A DNA stretch of 64,000 bases, taken from the NCBI GenBank assembly GCA_020635015.1, contig JACKAP010000001.1:186001-250000 (forward strand), in the 5' to 3' direction. The notes under the pieces were generated by a model that saw nothing but the letters and a program-made list of their open reading frames with translations, did no database searches and was not told where the DNA came from. The position numbers and the translations under genes are program-made. The stretch comes from Calditrichia bacterium (GTDB lineage Bacteria; Calditrichota; Calditrichia; RBG-13-44-9; J075). Position 1 is the stretch's first letter. Each line of letters begins with the position of its first letter. This document shows, piece by piece, positions 42,887 to 51,723 of the stretch.

Positions 42887-43990
42887 CTCCTCTTCCAACC
42901 CAAACCGTCCCGGATCAAAAATCGCTGGATCGTACGGCAGAAATGCATCATCGATAAAGATGATTGCCGACCGTTCATACACCCGGTCATCCCGGCGCAG
43001 CAGGCGCGTTACCCGGTGGATGCGGTTCTCTGCTGCATCCACCTCGATGCGTTCTATCAGGAGGAGCGGGTAGAGGCGATAGGAGTCGATTTGCAGCGGT
43101 TCCGCCGAGTTATCGTCAATCTCATTCAGCCGGTCGGTGATCCGACGGATCGCCCGGTGATCCACTGCATTCTCACGCAGCCGCATCATGAAACCGCCGG
43201 CAGGCCGGCGGATTTCCAGCACTTCCAGTTGTTCACCGCTCAGAGAATCCCGCACCGTGCCGGCGTAATGAACGGCGGGGTGCTGCTTCAGCCGGGCGAT
43301 GACATCCCAGGGAGTCTGGCGGCTGAGGGATTCGAAATTAAAGCTGTAGCGGGTGAACAGGATCTGTATTTCCGTTTCCTCCGGTGCAGATCCGGGACGG
43401 GGCGCCAGGGGATACATCCGCACATCGAAATCGCTCTCCGCCGTTTCGATCTCCGGAGCGGCATCTCCTGTTGTTTCAACAGCGCTGTCTGTTTCGGCAA
43501 TGTCCAGGCGGATATCATAGACCAGCCGGTCTTCCGGGCGGCGGTAGGTGCTGTCGTTGCGGATGATGGTGTGCCCCAGGATCTCCCCGCTGTCCGCTGC
43601 GCGGGTCAATACCCGGAATTCGCGATAGTTGTCATGGATCCATTTCTCCTCGATCATGGCGGAAAGCTGTGTCGAGACCACTTCTACCCGCATTTTCAGG
43701 TAATGGATTCCCGGAAAATCACCGGCGCGGGCGTAGGCGGTTTCCAGGTTGTGGATGATCTCGCCGGCAGTCATCTCCCGGGGGATCAGGTTGGGGATCA
43801 GGAATGCCAGCAGCACTGCCAGGGTCGCCAGCGCGCTCAGAAGATAGCGCTTTACCCGCCGGCGCGCCTCCCGCTGCCGGTAGTAAGGCGAGTTGAGCAA
43901 TTCCCGGCGCAGGGCGGCCCGGGCTGCGGGGAGGTGAACCTGCGGCGGAATGGTTTTACGCAGAATATCAGCTAATTTTTCGGGTTTCAT
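42884..43990 (-). CDS. Membrane protein coupled to ECF sigma factor, probable anti-sigma
   Basis: 368 residues with one membrane helix (about 48-68, LSALATLAVLLAFLIP), a basic N-terminal cytoplasmic segment and a large extracytoplasmic beta-rich region (about 75-368). The start overlaps the sigma gene stop by 4 bp, the standard arrangement for anti-sigma factors. No zinc-binding HX3CX2C motif is seen, so it is not a ZAS-type protein. The periplasmic part resembles LolA/outer-membrane sorting folds only in length. Function as an anti-sigma is inferred from context. Confidence 0.72.
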   Translation of the reverse strand: MKPEKLADILRKTIPPQVHLPAARAALRRELLNSPYYRQREARRRVKRYLLSALATLAVLLAFLIPNLIPREMTAGEIIHNLETAYARAGDFPGIHYLKMRVEVVSTQLSAMIEEKWIHDNYREFRVLTRAADSGEILGHTIIRNDSTYRRPEDRLVYDIRLDIAETDSAVETTGDAAPEIETAESDFDVRMYPLAPRPGSAPEETEIQILFTRYSFNFESLSRQTPWDVIARLKQHPAVHYAGTVRDSLSGEQLEVLEIRRPAGGFMMRLRENAVDHRAIRRITDRLNEIDDNSAEPLQIDSYRLYPLLLIERIEVDAAENRIHRVTRLLRRDDRVYERSAIIFIDDAFLPYDPAIFDPGRFGLEEE

Positions 43991-44604
43991 GATGCCGCCT
44001 CCGGTTTGTCGGCCAGCCGATCGCGAAGTTGCGCCAGGGCGCGGTGGAGCAGCGATTTTACCGTGCCGGGCGATTTTCCGAGGATCTCCGCGATCTCACG
44101 AATTTTCTTATCTTCAAAAAAACGCAGGGTGATCACCTCCTGGTATTTGGGCTTCAGCGCGGCGATCTGATGATGCAACTCGCGGAAGAACACATCTTCT
44201 TCCAGCAATGCTTCTGCAGCCAGCAGTTCCCGGTCGGCCTCGCTGAGTTCATCCGCCAGCCGCTCGCGATAATCATCCAGCGAGCCGGCGTGATAATTCC
44301 GGTAGCGGCGATAATGGGCATTGACCTCATTGGAAGCGATGCGGTAGAGCCAGGCGGAGAAGGGAAGTCCCCGCCAGCGGAAGGTCCAGAGTTTGTCGAG
44401 CGCCTTGTAAAAAGTGTCGGAGGTCAGCTCCTGCGCCAGGGCGGCATTGGCGGTGCGATGGAGGATATAGCTAAAGATCGCATCGTAATAGCGGTCGAAC
44501 AATTTTCCGAAAGCAGTGGGATCCTGCCGGGCCTGCGCTACCAGCCGGCGCTCATCCACCAGTTGCGCCGGAGTCATTTCCGCTGTCCGGGTCGACTTTG
44601 TCAT
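43987..44604 (-). CDS. ECF-type RNA polymerase sigma factor
   Basis: 205 residues with sigma region 2 (about 25-95: FGKLFDRYYDAIFSYI, then TFYKALDKLWTFRWRG) and region 4 (about 140-200: LKPKYQEVITLRFFEDKKIR then EIAEILGKSPGTVKSLLHRA, the -35-binding HTH). It directs transcription of an envelope-related regulon. AGGAA precedes the ATG. The 4-bp overlap with the membrane gene suggests cotranslation. No -10/-35 consensus for itself could be assigned. The upstream region carries family F. Confidence 0.93.
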   Translation of the reverse strand: MTKSTRTAEMTPAQLVDERRLVAQARQDPTAFGKLFDRYYDAIFSYILHRTANAALAQELTSDTFYKALDKLWTFRWRGLPFSAWLYRIASNEVNAHYRRYRNYHAGSLDDYRERLADELSEADRELLAAEALLEEDVFFRELHHQIAALKPKYQEVITLRFFEDKKIREIAEILGKSPGTVKSLLHRALAQLRDRLADKPEAAS

Positions 44605-44703
44605 TATGTTCCTATATTATCTGCATTGTTACATAGCTACATTGTTACATTATTAACGAAATCAGTGATGTTGCGCGCTATGCTCCAAAATGTAATTCAT
44701 GCT

Positions 44704-44820
44704 GTCATTGCGAGGCGTATTTTGCCGAAGCAATCTCCTGCCTGGTGCACCCATCTGCCGCGACGCTGGAAGCGATCATCGGGAGATTGCCGCGCCGCAA
44801 AAGACGCGGCTCGCAATGAC
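44704..44820. repeat. Family F inverted-repeat element, copy F2
   Basis: 117 bp, the same length as F1. GTCATTGCGAGGCGTATTTT and CGCGGCTCGCAATGAC form the ends. The central variable part differs (CTGGTGCACCCATCTG versus the F1 sequence), and GGGAGATTGCCGCGC is shared. The adjacent left sequence CCAAAATGTAATTCATGCT also matches F1. Confidence 0.88.
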
Positions 44821-44931
44821 GACACCATCCTCATAATGCGCAAAGTCCCAAAGGGTTGCAAAAAAAATATGGATTTTCCGGCGATCAACCGATATTATTA
44901 TGTAGCGGACGGATATGTGCTTAATTTTAGT

Positions 44932-45093
44932 GGTGCTGGATACCGGATGCTGGATGCTGTTTCCACGCGCGCAACCGCCCCTGATTTACTTGCTGGACGC
45001 TTCCTAAATCTGTCCCCGCCTTGGAAATGCGGGGAATAAGTGCCAAATTTTGCTTTGGAGATTGTTTTTATCCAGCATCCAGTATCCAGTATC
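44932..45093. repeat. Heptamer-armed inverted element upstream of the KAP gene
   Basis: Left words GTGCTGGATACCGGATGCTG and right words ATCCAGCATCCAGTATCCAG flank a 110-bp region with a TCCCCGC/GCGGGGA hairpin. It ends about 60 bp upstream of the TTG start of the KAP protein. The remainder of 44821-45151 holds no gene. Confidence 0.75.
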
Positions 45094-45151
45094 AAAATTA
45101 GATAAACCAACATCACCTTTCAATGCCACTATACTTTCACAGGAGTCAGCC

Positions 45152-48100
45152 TTGTCCGAACAAAGTCTGCCGATTATTTCCCGGCTAAACAGCGAAGGTC
45201 CGGCGGTGGCGCGGCTGCAGGAGCGGCTGTTGGAACTGGGGATGTACGGGGGGCCGGTCAGCGGGGTTTATGACGATGCGACCCGCCAGGCGGTGCAGCT
45301 GTTCCAGCGCAAAGCTGCTCTTACCGTCGACGGCATTGTGGGCGACAGCACCTGGGCGCGGCTGAAGATCGATCCGGAGCGTCTGCGCGATTATCCGCCG
45401 GTGCAGGGCAAGACGGAACAGCAGCAACCGGTCGATTTCCGCCAGGAGGTGATTCGCGAGCCATTTAACAAAGCGGCGCAGTCAAACATACCTCCGGTGG
45501 AGGAGAATGTGTCGCAGACCGCTGCTTCCCGGCCGGTAGTGACGGATTTGCCCGATGAATTCCGGAAATATCTGCAGTTCCCCGGCCTGACCTTTCAAAC
45601 CCGCGAACCGCGAAGTTTGCCTTCCTCCCTCTCCGGCATTTACGACACGGGCTGGGACTTAGTGCTGGACTTCAGGCGGGCCGGTCCGCAACAACAGCAA
45701 TTGAAGCCTCCTGCGGAATCGGCGGATGAAACGGATATTTTTGAAGATGTCATGCAATACGCTCCCACTGACTTCGACTTTTCCACCGCTGCTTTCATGC
45801 CAGCACAGATCTGGCTGACTCTGGGCATGGGTGGCGGTATTGAATCGGTGGAAGCGCCGTTCAACCAATGGGCCAAAGATGACTCGCGCTGGCGGGGAAT
45901 GGTGTTTCAAACCTCGGACAGATCTCCCGCCACCTTTCTCTGCCTGGCCGGATTTGGAAAGACATTGCGGCTGCAGGGATACCGGGAGATCTCCCACCTC
46001 CCGGAACGGTTGGCGGCGCAGTGGCCGGAGCAGATCTTCCGCAGCAGCACAACCCCCCAGGAAAGCACCACCACAGACAGTACTGCCACACCCTTCGACC
46101 GCCCCATCGCCGGGTTTACCGCCGACGATCTGGAGCGCGACGATCGCCTCGGTTTCGAAAACGAGGTCAAGGCGCTCTGCTCGGTAATCGCCGCCCGGGA
46201 TGTGGCGCCCCCGCTGTCGATCGGCCTGTTCGGCGACTGGGGAGTGGGCAAGAGCTTCTTCATGAAAGAGATGAGCAAGCATATTCGGGTGCTGTGCGGA
46301 AAAGCGGCCGCAATAGAGGCGCAGCGCGGCCGGCCGGGATTTGAAACCGAGCCGGCCTACTGGTCGAATATCGCCCAGATTCAGTTCAATGCCTGGCATT
46401 ATGTCGATGCCAACCTCTGGGCCAGTCTGGCGGCACGGATCTTCGACGGCCTGGCCCGGCATATCGCCCTGGACAAAGGCACCTCGGTGGAAGATCAGCG
46501 CAGCGAGCTCTACCGGGAGTTGGAACTGGCCCACGAAGCGGTGCAGGAGCTGGAGCAGGATAAAGAACAGGTCGAAACCCGCCGCCGGGAGGAAGAGGGA
46601 AATCTGCAGAAAATCCGTGCCGATCTGGCTGCGGCGGAACGGGCCCTGCTGGAAGATCTCGATCTCGAACGGGCGGCCGGCGTGGTATGGCAGGAATTCT
46701 GTCAGGATAATCCCGAGCTGCAGAAAGCCCTGGATACCCTCGGCCTGGAGGAGATGCAGACCTCCATGGCGGCGATGAAGACCCAGATGCGCGAACTCAA
46801 CACTACCTGGGGTAAGACCCGGATGCGCCTCGCCGCCCTGTTCAGCGGGGAGCACCTGCGCAGCCGCCTGGTCACCCTGGCGGCGATTATCCTGGCCGGG
46901 GTTGCGCTGCGCTTCCTGATTGCCCAATGGCAGGCCGGCGCTCCTTTGATGATGGAACTGATTGCCGAACTGACCCAGCTAATCACCTGGATCGGCGGGA
47001 TCGCCGGCAGCATCAGCGGGTGGCTGGGCAAGACCAACGGCGCCATGCAGCAGCTTAACCGGATCTACGACCGCTACCAGGCGGCGGAACCGGCCCACCT
47101 GTCCCGGCTGAAGGAGGCGCGGGCGCAGCAGGAGGCACGGATCGCGCAGCTACGGGCGGAAGAGACTGCCGCGGTGGAAAAACTGAGCGCCGCCCGGGAG
47201 CGCATCGCGTTTATCGAGCAGAAGATCGCGGACCTCAAGGTGGGGCGGCGGCTGTTTCAGTTCATCGAAGCGCGGGTGAGCAGCGCGGATTATACCGGCA
47301 AGCTCGGGATCATCGCCCTGATCCGCAACGACCTCGACAAGCTCAGCGATCTGCTCTTCGAGAACTCCCGGGCCAAACGCCAGGCCTGGAAATCACTTCC
47401 TACCACGGATTCTCCCGCTGCGGAAAGCGCCGACGCAGCGCCATCCGAAAGCGCCGCGGAGGCGACTGCCGAAGCCGGGAACGGGCCGGTGGCCGAGATC
47501 GACCGGATCATCCTCTACATCGACGACCTCGACCGCTGCCCTCCGGAGCGGGTGGTGGAGGTGCTGCAGGCGGTGCATCTGCTACTCGCGTTCAAGCTCT
47601 TTGTGGTGGTGGTAGCGGTCGATTCCCGCTGGCTGCTGCGCTCGCTGGAGAAGCGTTATCCGGATTTTCTGATCCTCGACCAGCAGGTTTCCGCCGCCAA
47701 CGGCATCACCGCCCGGCTGGCTTCGACGCCGCAGAATTATCTGGAAAAGATCTTCCAGATCGCCTTCGCCATCAAGCCGATGGACCCGGCCGGCTTCAAC
47801 GCCCTGGTGGATGAGTTTACTGCCGGTGACGCGGCGAAAGCGGCGGCGGACACAGGCGCTTCCCGTTCCGCCGGCGATCAACAGGATCCGGGTCGATCCG
47901 GGCAGGCCGCGGATGAATCCCCTGATGAACATGGCGATGACAGCGATAGTGGCAGCGCCCGGCACCTTGCGGAAGGGGAGGATCAAGGGATGACAATGAC
48001 CGGCGAGGAGGAAGACCTCGATGATGACAGTGTCAATCCGCCCCATCTAACCCTCGACCCGCATGAAATCGCTTTCATGAAACGGATGTACGGCATCCTG

Positions 48101-48622
48101 CGCACCCCGCGGGTGGTCAACCGTTTCGTCAACACCTACCGCCTGGTGCGGGCCTCGGTGGGGGAGAGCGAACTGGCGTTGTTCCAAAATCCCGAAGGCC
48201 ATGAACACCGCATCGTGCTGCTGCTCCTGGCGCTGCTGACCGGCTTCCCCCGCGAGGCGGTGGACATCTTCCGCGGGTTGGATCAGGCCGATCCGGAAGG
48301 CGACTGGCAGTCCTTCGCGACCCGGCTGCTGCCCCGGCAATCGCCGGATAAAGCGCCGGAGGAAAACGCCGGCGCAAAAGCGAAAAAGACGGCTAAGAAA
48401 AATCCCGCACCGGAAGCGCCGGAACCGGCGCCTCCGCGCTACCAGAACGGCGTCGCCAAAGATATCCCCGCCGGCGACCTCCCCCGCTGGCAGCAGATCC
48501 ACCGCAGCGCCACTGCCGTCAGCGAGTTGAATCCGGAAAAACTGGACCACTTCCGCAAATGGATGCGCCGGGTGGCGCGGTACGGTTTTTATCCGGTAAG
48601 ATTTGATGCAGTCGATCGGTAA
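45152..48622 (+). CDS. Peptidoglycan-binding-domain/KAP P-loop NTPase
   Basis: 1156 residues. The start is a TTG at 45152 with AGGAG at 45141-45145; an earlier in-frame ATG at 45050 lies in repeat DNA without an SD. A PG_binding_1-like domain (about 8-75, DGIVGDSTWARL at its end) precedes a KAP NTPase. Walker A is GDWGVGKS at 361-368. Two membrane helices lie at about 571-590 and about 608-625, with coiled coils on either side. Walker B is LYIDDLDRC near 785. The insertion of two helices between Walker motifs is the KAP hallmark. An acidic, low-complexity insert (about 890-965) follows. It leads into XPB and Bax1-like genes 47 bp later. Confidence 0.88.
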   Translation: MSEQSLPIISRLNSEGPAVARLQERLLELGMYGGPVSGVYDDATRQAVQLFQRKAALTVDGIVGDSTWARLKIDPERLRDYPPVQGKTEQQQPVDFRQEVIREPFNKAAQSNIPPVEENVSQTAASRPVVTDLPDEFRKYLQFPGLTFQTREPRSLPSSLSGIYDTGWDLVLDFRRAGPQQQQLKPPAESADETDIFEDVMQYAPTDFDFSTAAFMPAQIWLTLGMGGGIESVEAPFNQWAKDDSRWRGMVFQTSDRSPATFLCLAGFGKTLRLQGYREISHLPERLAAQWPEQIFRSSTTPQESTTTDSTATPFDRPIAGFTADDLERDDRLGFENEVKALCSVIAARDVAPPLSIGLFGDWGVGKSFFMKEMSKHIRVLCGKAAAIEAQRGRPGFETEPAYWSNIAQIQFNAWHYVDANLWASLAARIFDGLARHIALDKGTSVEDQRSELYRELELAHEAVQELEQDKEQVETRRREEEGNLQKIRADLAAAERALLEDLDLERAAGVVWQEFCQDNPELQKALDTLGLEEMQTSMAAMKTQMRELNTTWGKTRMRLAALFSGEHLRSRLVTLAAIILAGVALRFLIAQWQAGAPLMMELIAELTQLITWIGGIAGSISGWLGKTNGAMQQLNRIYDRYQAAEPAHLSRLKEARAQQEARIAQLRAEETAAVEKLSAARERIAFIEQKIADLKVGRRLFQFIEARVSSADYTGKLGIIALIRNDLDKLSDLLFENSRAKRQAWKSLPTTDSPAAESADAAPSESAAEATAEAGNGPVAEIDRIILYIDDLDRCPPERVVEVLQAVHLLLAFKLFVVVVAVDSRWLLRSLEKRYPDFLILDQQVSAANGITARLASTPQNYLEKIFQIAFAIKPMDPAGFNALVDEFTAGDAAKAAADTGASRSAGDQQDPGRSGQAADESPDEHGDDSDSGSARHLAEGEDQGMTMTGEEEDLDDDSVNPPHLTLDPHEIAFMKRMYGILRTPRVVNRFVNTYRLVRASVGESELALFQNPEGHEHRIVLLLLALLTGFPREAVDIFRGLDQADPEGDWQSFATRLLPRQSPDKAPEENAGAKAKKTAKKNPAPEAPEPAPPRYQNGVAKDIPAGDLPRWQQIHRSATAVSELNPEKLDHFRKWMRRVARYGFYPVRFDAVDR

Positions 48623-48669
48623 CCTGACATAATTGTGTACTTTGTATATCGTATAAACTCACTTATCCC

Positions 48670-50046
48670 ATGACCGAAATCTACTTCGACAAAGGCACCC
48701 TTGTTCTCAAGAATCTCCCCGAGACCCTGCGCCAGGCCAGCGGCATCAAGTGGGACGAGCGCAGCCGCACCCACCGCGCCCCGGCCCATCTCTACCGCGA
48801 GATCATGCTGCTGCTGCACCGCCAGAAGCTGCCCTACCGCGATGAAGCCCGGCAGTTCGAAGCGCAGGATTTTCCGCTGCAGGAACGCATCATCCCCCGG
48901 GCCTACCAGCAGGAGGCGCTGGCCGCCTGGATCAACAACGGATGGCGCGGGGTGGTGACCCTGCCCACCGGCGCCGGCAAGACCATCCTGGCGGTGATGC
49001 TGATCGAGAAGACCCGCCGTCCCACCCTGGTGCACGTGCCGACCATCGACCTGATGCACCAGTGGTACGCGGTGCTGAAGCGTTATTTCGACCAGGAGAT
49101 CGGCCTGCTGGGCGGGGGCTACAAGGAGATCGCGCCGCTGACGGTGGCGACCTACGACTCCGCCCTCCTGCATGTTTCCGGCAAGGGCAACCGCTTCGGC
49201 TTTCTGGTGTTCGACGAATGCCATCACCTGCCCGGGGAGCAGTATCAATATACCGCTATCAGCAGCATCGCCCCTTTCCGCCTCGGCCTCACCGCCACTC
49301 CGGAGCGGGCCGACGGCAAGGAGAAGGTGCTCTACAGCCTGGTGGGTGAGCTCTGCTACCAGGCGGACATTCATTCCCTCAAAGGCAAATCCCTGGCGCC
49401 TTACGAGGTGATCACCCTGGAAGTGACCCTCAGCGCGGAAGAGCGCAGCCAGTATGACCTCGCCCGCCAGCAATATCTCGACTTCCTGCGCCGGGAAAAC
49501 ATCAATATGGGCAGCGCCAATGGGTGGAATCATTTCCTGTGGAAGTCCAGCCGTACGCCGGAAGGCCGCCAGGCTTTCAAGGCCTACCTGATCCAAAAAC
49601 AGCTCAGCCAGGCCTCCAGCGGCAAGCTGGCCTACCTGTGGGACCTGCTGCAGCAGCACCGCGGCGACCGCATCATCGTCTTCACCCAGGATAACGATAT
49701 GGCCTATCGCATCGGCAAACGCTTTTTTCTGCCGGTGCTGACCCATCACACCAAATTAAAAGAACGCGAGGCCTTCCTGGAAAATTTCCGGGAGGGGCGC
49801 TTCAACATCCTGGTGACCTCGAAGGTGCTCAACGAAGGGGTGGACGTGCCGGAAGCGAATGTGGCAATCATCGTTTCCGGCAGCGGGAGCGTGCGCGAGC
49901 ATGTGCAGCGCCTGGGGCGCATCCTGCGTGCCCGCCCCGGGAAGGAAGCGATGCTTTATGAACTGGTGAGCAAGGATACCGGGGAACACTTCATCAATCA
50001 GCGGCGGAGGAAGCACGATGCTTACCAGGGACCTGGTTCGCTTTAG
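48670..50046 (+). CDS. XPB/Rad25-like SF2 DNA helicase
   Basis: 458 residues. Walker A TLPTGAGKT at about 96-104, motif II FDECHHLPG near 181, motif III LTATPERADG and motif VI QRLGRILRARPG mark an SF2 XPB-type helicase. The N-terminal DRD-like region (about 1-70) is short, as in archaeal XPB. Such helicases act in nucleotide-excision-type repair or DNA end processing with the nuclease Bax1. It follows the KAP gene (47 bp) and overlaps the nuclease gene by 29 bp. No eukaryotic-type TFIIH partners are present. Confidence 0.92.
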   Translation: MTEIYFDKGTLVLKNLPETLRQASGIKWDERSRTHRAPAHLYREIMLLLHRQKLPYRDEARQFEAQDFPLQERIIPRAYQQEALAAWINNGWRGVVTLPTGAGKTILAVMLIEKTRRPTLVHVPTIDLMHQWYAVLKRYFDQEIGLLGGGYKEIAPLTVATYDSALLHVSGKGNRFGFLVFDECHHLPGEQYQYTAISSIAPFRLGLTATPERADGKEKVLYSLVGELCYQADIHSLKGKSLAPYEVITLEVTLSAEERSQYDLARQQYLDFLRRENINMGSANGWNHFLWKSSRTPEGRQAFKAYLIQKQLSQASSGKLAYLWDLLQQHRGDRIIVFTQDNDMAYRIGKRFFLPVLTHHTKLKEREAFLENFREGRFNILVTSKVLNEGVDVPEANVAIIVSGSGSVREHVQRLGRILRARPGKEAMLYELVSKDTGEHFINQRRRKHDAYQGPGSL

Positions 50047-51238
50047 GGTCTACCGCAGCCGGATCATTCCCCGGCTGGTGGACCCGGCTGACGCGGAACT
50101 ATTGGCAGTGGCCGGTGAACTGCTGGAGATATTCAAAGCGGCGCAGGGCCAGACCCGCAGTGAGCTGCTGGCCAGCACTGCTTTGATCATCGAAAGCAGT
50201 CCGGTGGAGGCGGTGATCAGCCGCGGGCTGGAAAAGCTGCTGCTCGACCGCAGCGAGTTCGATACCTCGCCGGACGAAACCTTGATCGAACTCCGCGCCC
50301 GGGTATTCGCCCGTACCAGCGAGCTGCTGTCGCAGCAGCGCTTCCGGACGCTGGGCGATTATCATCAGGAGGTGGCCGGCAGCTTCGAGCGCACGCCGGA
50401 GCTGCTGTCGGAGGAGCTTTACAATGACCTGCCCGATTTCCAGCCGCTGACCCATTTCCGCCCGCTCTCTCCGGAACGGCTGCTGCACCGCTACAACACC
50501 GCCCAGGTGCAGGGACTGCTGCTGCACTGCAGCGAGCTGCACCTGATCATCCGCAAAGCAGAACCGGCGGCCTTGCGCCAGCTCTTCAAATACCTCCGTT
50601 TCCACCAACTGATGGCGGACATCCGCAAAAATGAGGACGGCGGCTACCGCATCACCGTCGACGGCCCCCTCAATCTGTTCTATAAAACCCAGAAATACGG
50701 GCTCAACCTGGCGAATTTTTTCCCGGCAGTGCTGCACCAAACCGAGTGGGAGCTGACGGCGGAGATCCGGCAGAAGAACCGCCGCCAGTATCAACTCACA
50801 CTTGATCAAACCTGCGGCATCCAACCCTATTTTCATCATTTTTCCGCCTATGTGCCGGAGGAGATCAAGCTGTTTCAGCAGACCTTCCAGGAAAAAGCGC
50901 CCGGCTGGCGAATCGATCCGGCTGAGGAGTTCGTGCCCCTGGAAGGCGAGTTTTACTGCTTCCCGGATTTTACGCTGACCCACCTCGGTACCGGGCTGCA
51001 GGTCGCCATGGAGTTGTTCCATCCCTGGCATGCCACCCAACTTACCCGCCGCCTGGCGCTGCTGGAAAATGAAAGCGGCGAGCCGCTGATCATCGGGGTG
51101 TCGAAAGTGCTCTTAAAAGATCCGCTGGTGAAGGAGACGGTGGAAGGCTCGCCCTACTTTGAACGTTGCGGCTTCATCTTCCGCGAGATGCCGACGATGC
51201 AGAAGGTGCTGCCGGTGCTGGAGAAGATGCTTGGCTGA
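50018..51238 (+). CDS. Bax1-like (DUF790) nuclease
   Basis: 406 residues matching DUF790. An N-terminal helical region (LTRDLVRFRVYRSRIIPRLV) precedes a middle domain and a C-terminal PD-(D/E)XK-like core. The core reads YCFPDFTLTHLGTGLQVAME then LFHPWHATQLTRRLALLE (active Asp, Glu). In archaea Bax1 binds XPB and cuts DNA next to the unwound site. The start lies inside the helicase gene, so the two are translationally coupled. The active-site triad is visible, but the catalytic Lys cannot be placed with certainty. Confidence 0.85.
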   Translation: MLTRDLVRFRVYRSRIIPRLVDPADAELLAVAGELLEIFKAAQGQTRSELLASTALIIESSPVEAVISRGLEKLLLDRSEFDTSPDETLIELRARVFARTSELLSQQRFRTLGDYHQEVAGSFERTPELLSEELYNDLPDFQPLTHFRPLSPERLLHRYNTAQVQGLLLHCSELHLIIRKAEPAALRQLFKYLRFHQLMADIRKNEDGGYRITVDGPLNLFYKTQKYGLNLANFFPAVLHQTEWELTAEIRQKNRRQYQLTLDQTCGIQPYFHHFSAYVPEEIKLFQQTFQEKAPGWRIDPAEEFVPLEGEFYCFPDFTLTHLGTGLQVAMELFHPWHATQLTRRLALLENESGEPLIIGVSKVLLKDPLVKETVEGSPYFERCGFIFREMPTMQKVLPVLEKMLG

Positions 51239-51470
51239 GGGCTGAGAGCTGAGAGCGGAGGGTGGATTTTTTTTTGCCACGGATGGGACGAATGCGGAAT
51301 ACGGAATGGATTACTGACAAACGTAGAGCGTGGAGCGAAGAGCGTAGAGCGAAAAAAAATGAATTGTATTTCAATGATGCCCAAAGGGCTAATGACGGCG
51401 AAGCCTAATGACAGCCGAAGGCTCAATGACGGCGAAGCCCAATGACGCGCGAAGCGCCGATGACAAAAAG
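51239..51470. repeat. Family C element, copy C4, with GAGCGTA heptamers
   Basis: GCTGAGAGCTGAGAGCGGAG, TTTTTTTGCCACGGATGGGACG, then heptamers GTAGAGC GTGGAGC GAAGAGC GTAGAGC (51323-51350). Three full 17-bp mini-hairpin units follow (51403-51457): GGCGAAGCC, AGCCGAAGGCT, GGCGAAGCCC and GCGCGAAGCGC with AATGAC spacers. It directly follows the Bax1 stop and is probably transcribed. Confidence 0.88.
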
Positions 51471-51488
51471 GAGAAGCCGCAAAACCCG

Positions 51489-51671
51489 CTACAGCTTCAC
51501 CCGCTCACCGGTAAATTTCTTTTCAAACAGCTTGTCGATCCGGGCCAACTGTTCGTCTTTGCAGGACTGACAGACGCCGTGGGAGACCACCGTGCGCACC
51601 CGCAGCAGCGACATCACCCAGGAGCCGGTATTGAGCGGCTTTTTGCACCAGGCACATTTTTTAATGACCAT
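51489..51671 (-). CDS. Small four-Cys zinc-ribbon-like protein
   Basis: 60 residues. CAWC at 6-9 and CQSC at 34-37 make a plausible zinc site, with a basic helical tail (ARIDKLFEKKFTGERVKL). GGAGAGG precedes the ATG at 51671; the longer frame upstream is octamer repeat. It is antiparallel to the helicase-nuclease operon and separated from it by family C. Function unknown; small zinc ribbons often bind nucleic acids or protein partners. Confidence 0.65.
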   Translation of the reverse strand: MVIKKCAWCKKPLNTGSWVMSLLRVRTVVSHGVCQSCKDEQLARIDKLFEKKFTGERVKL

Positions 51672-51723
51672 CTTCCGACCTCTCCACAAAACATCAGGCG
51701 ATACAGGTAGTGTATTTAAAACG

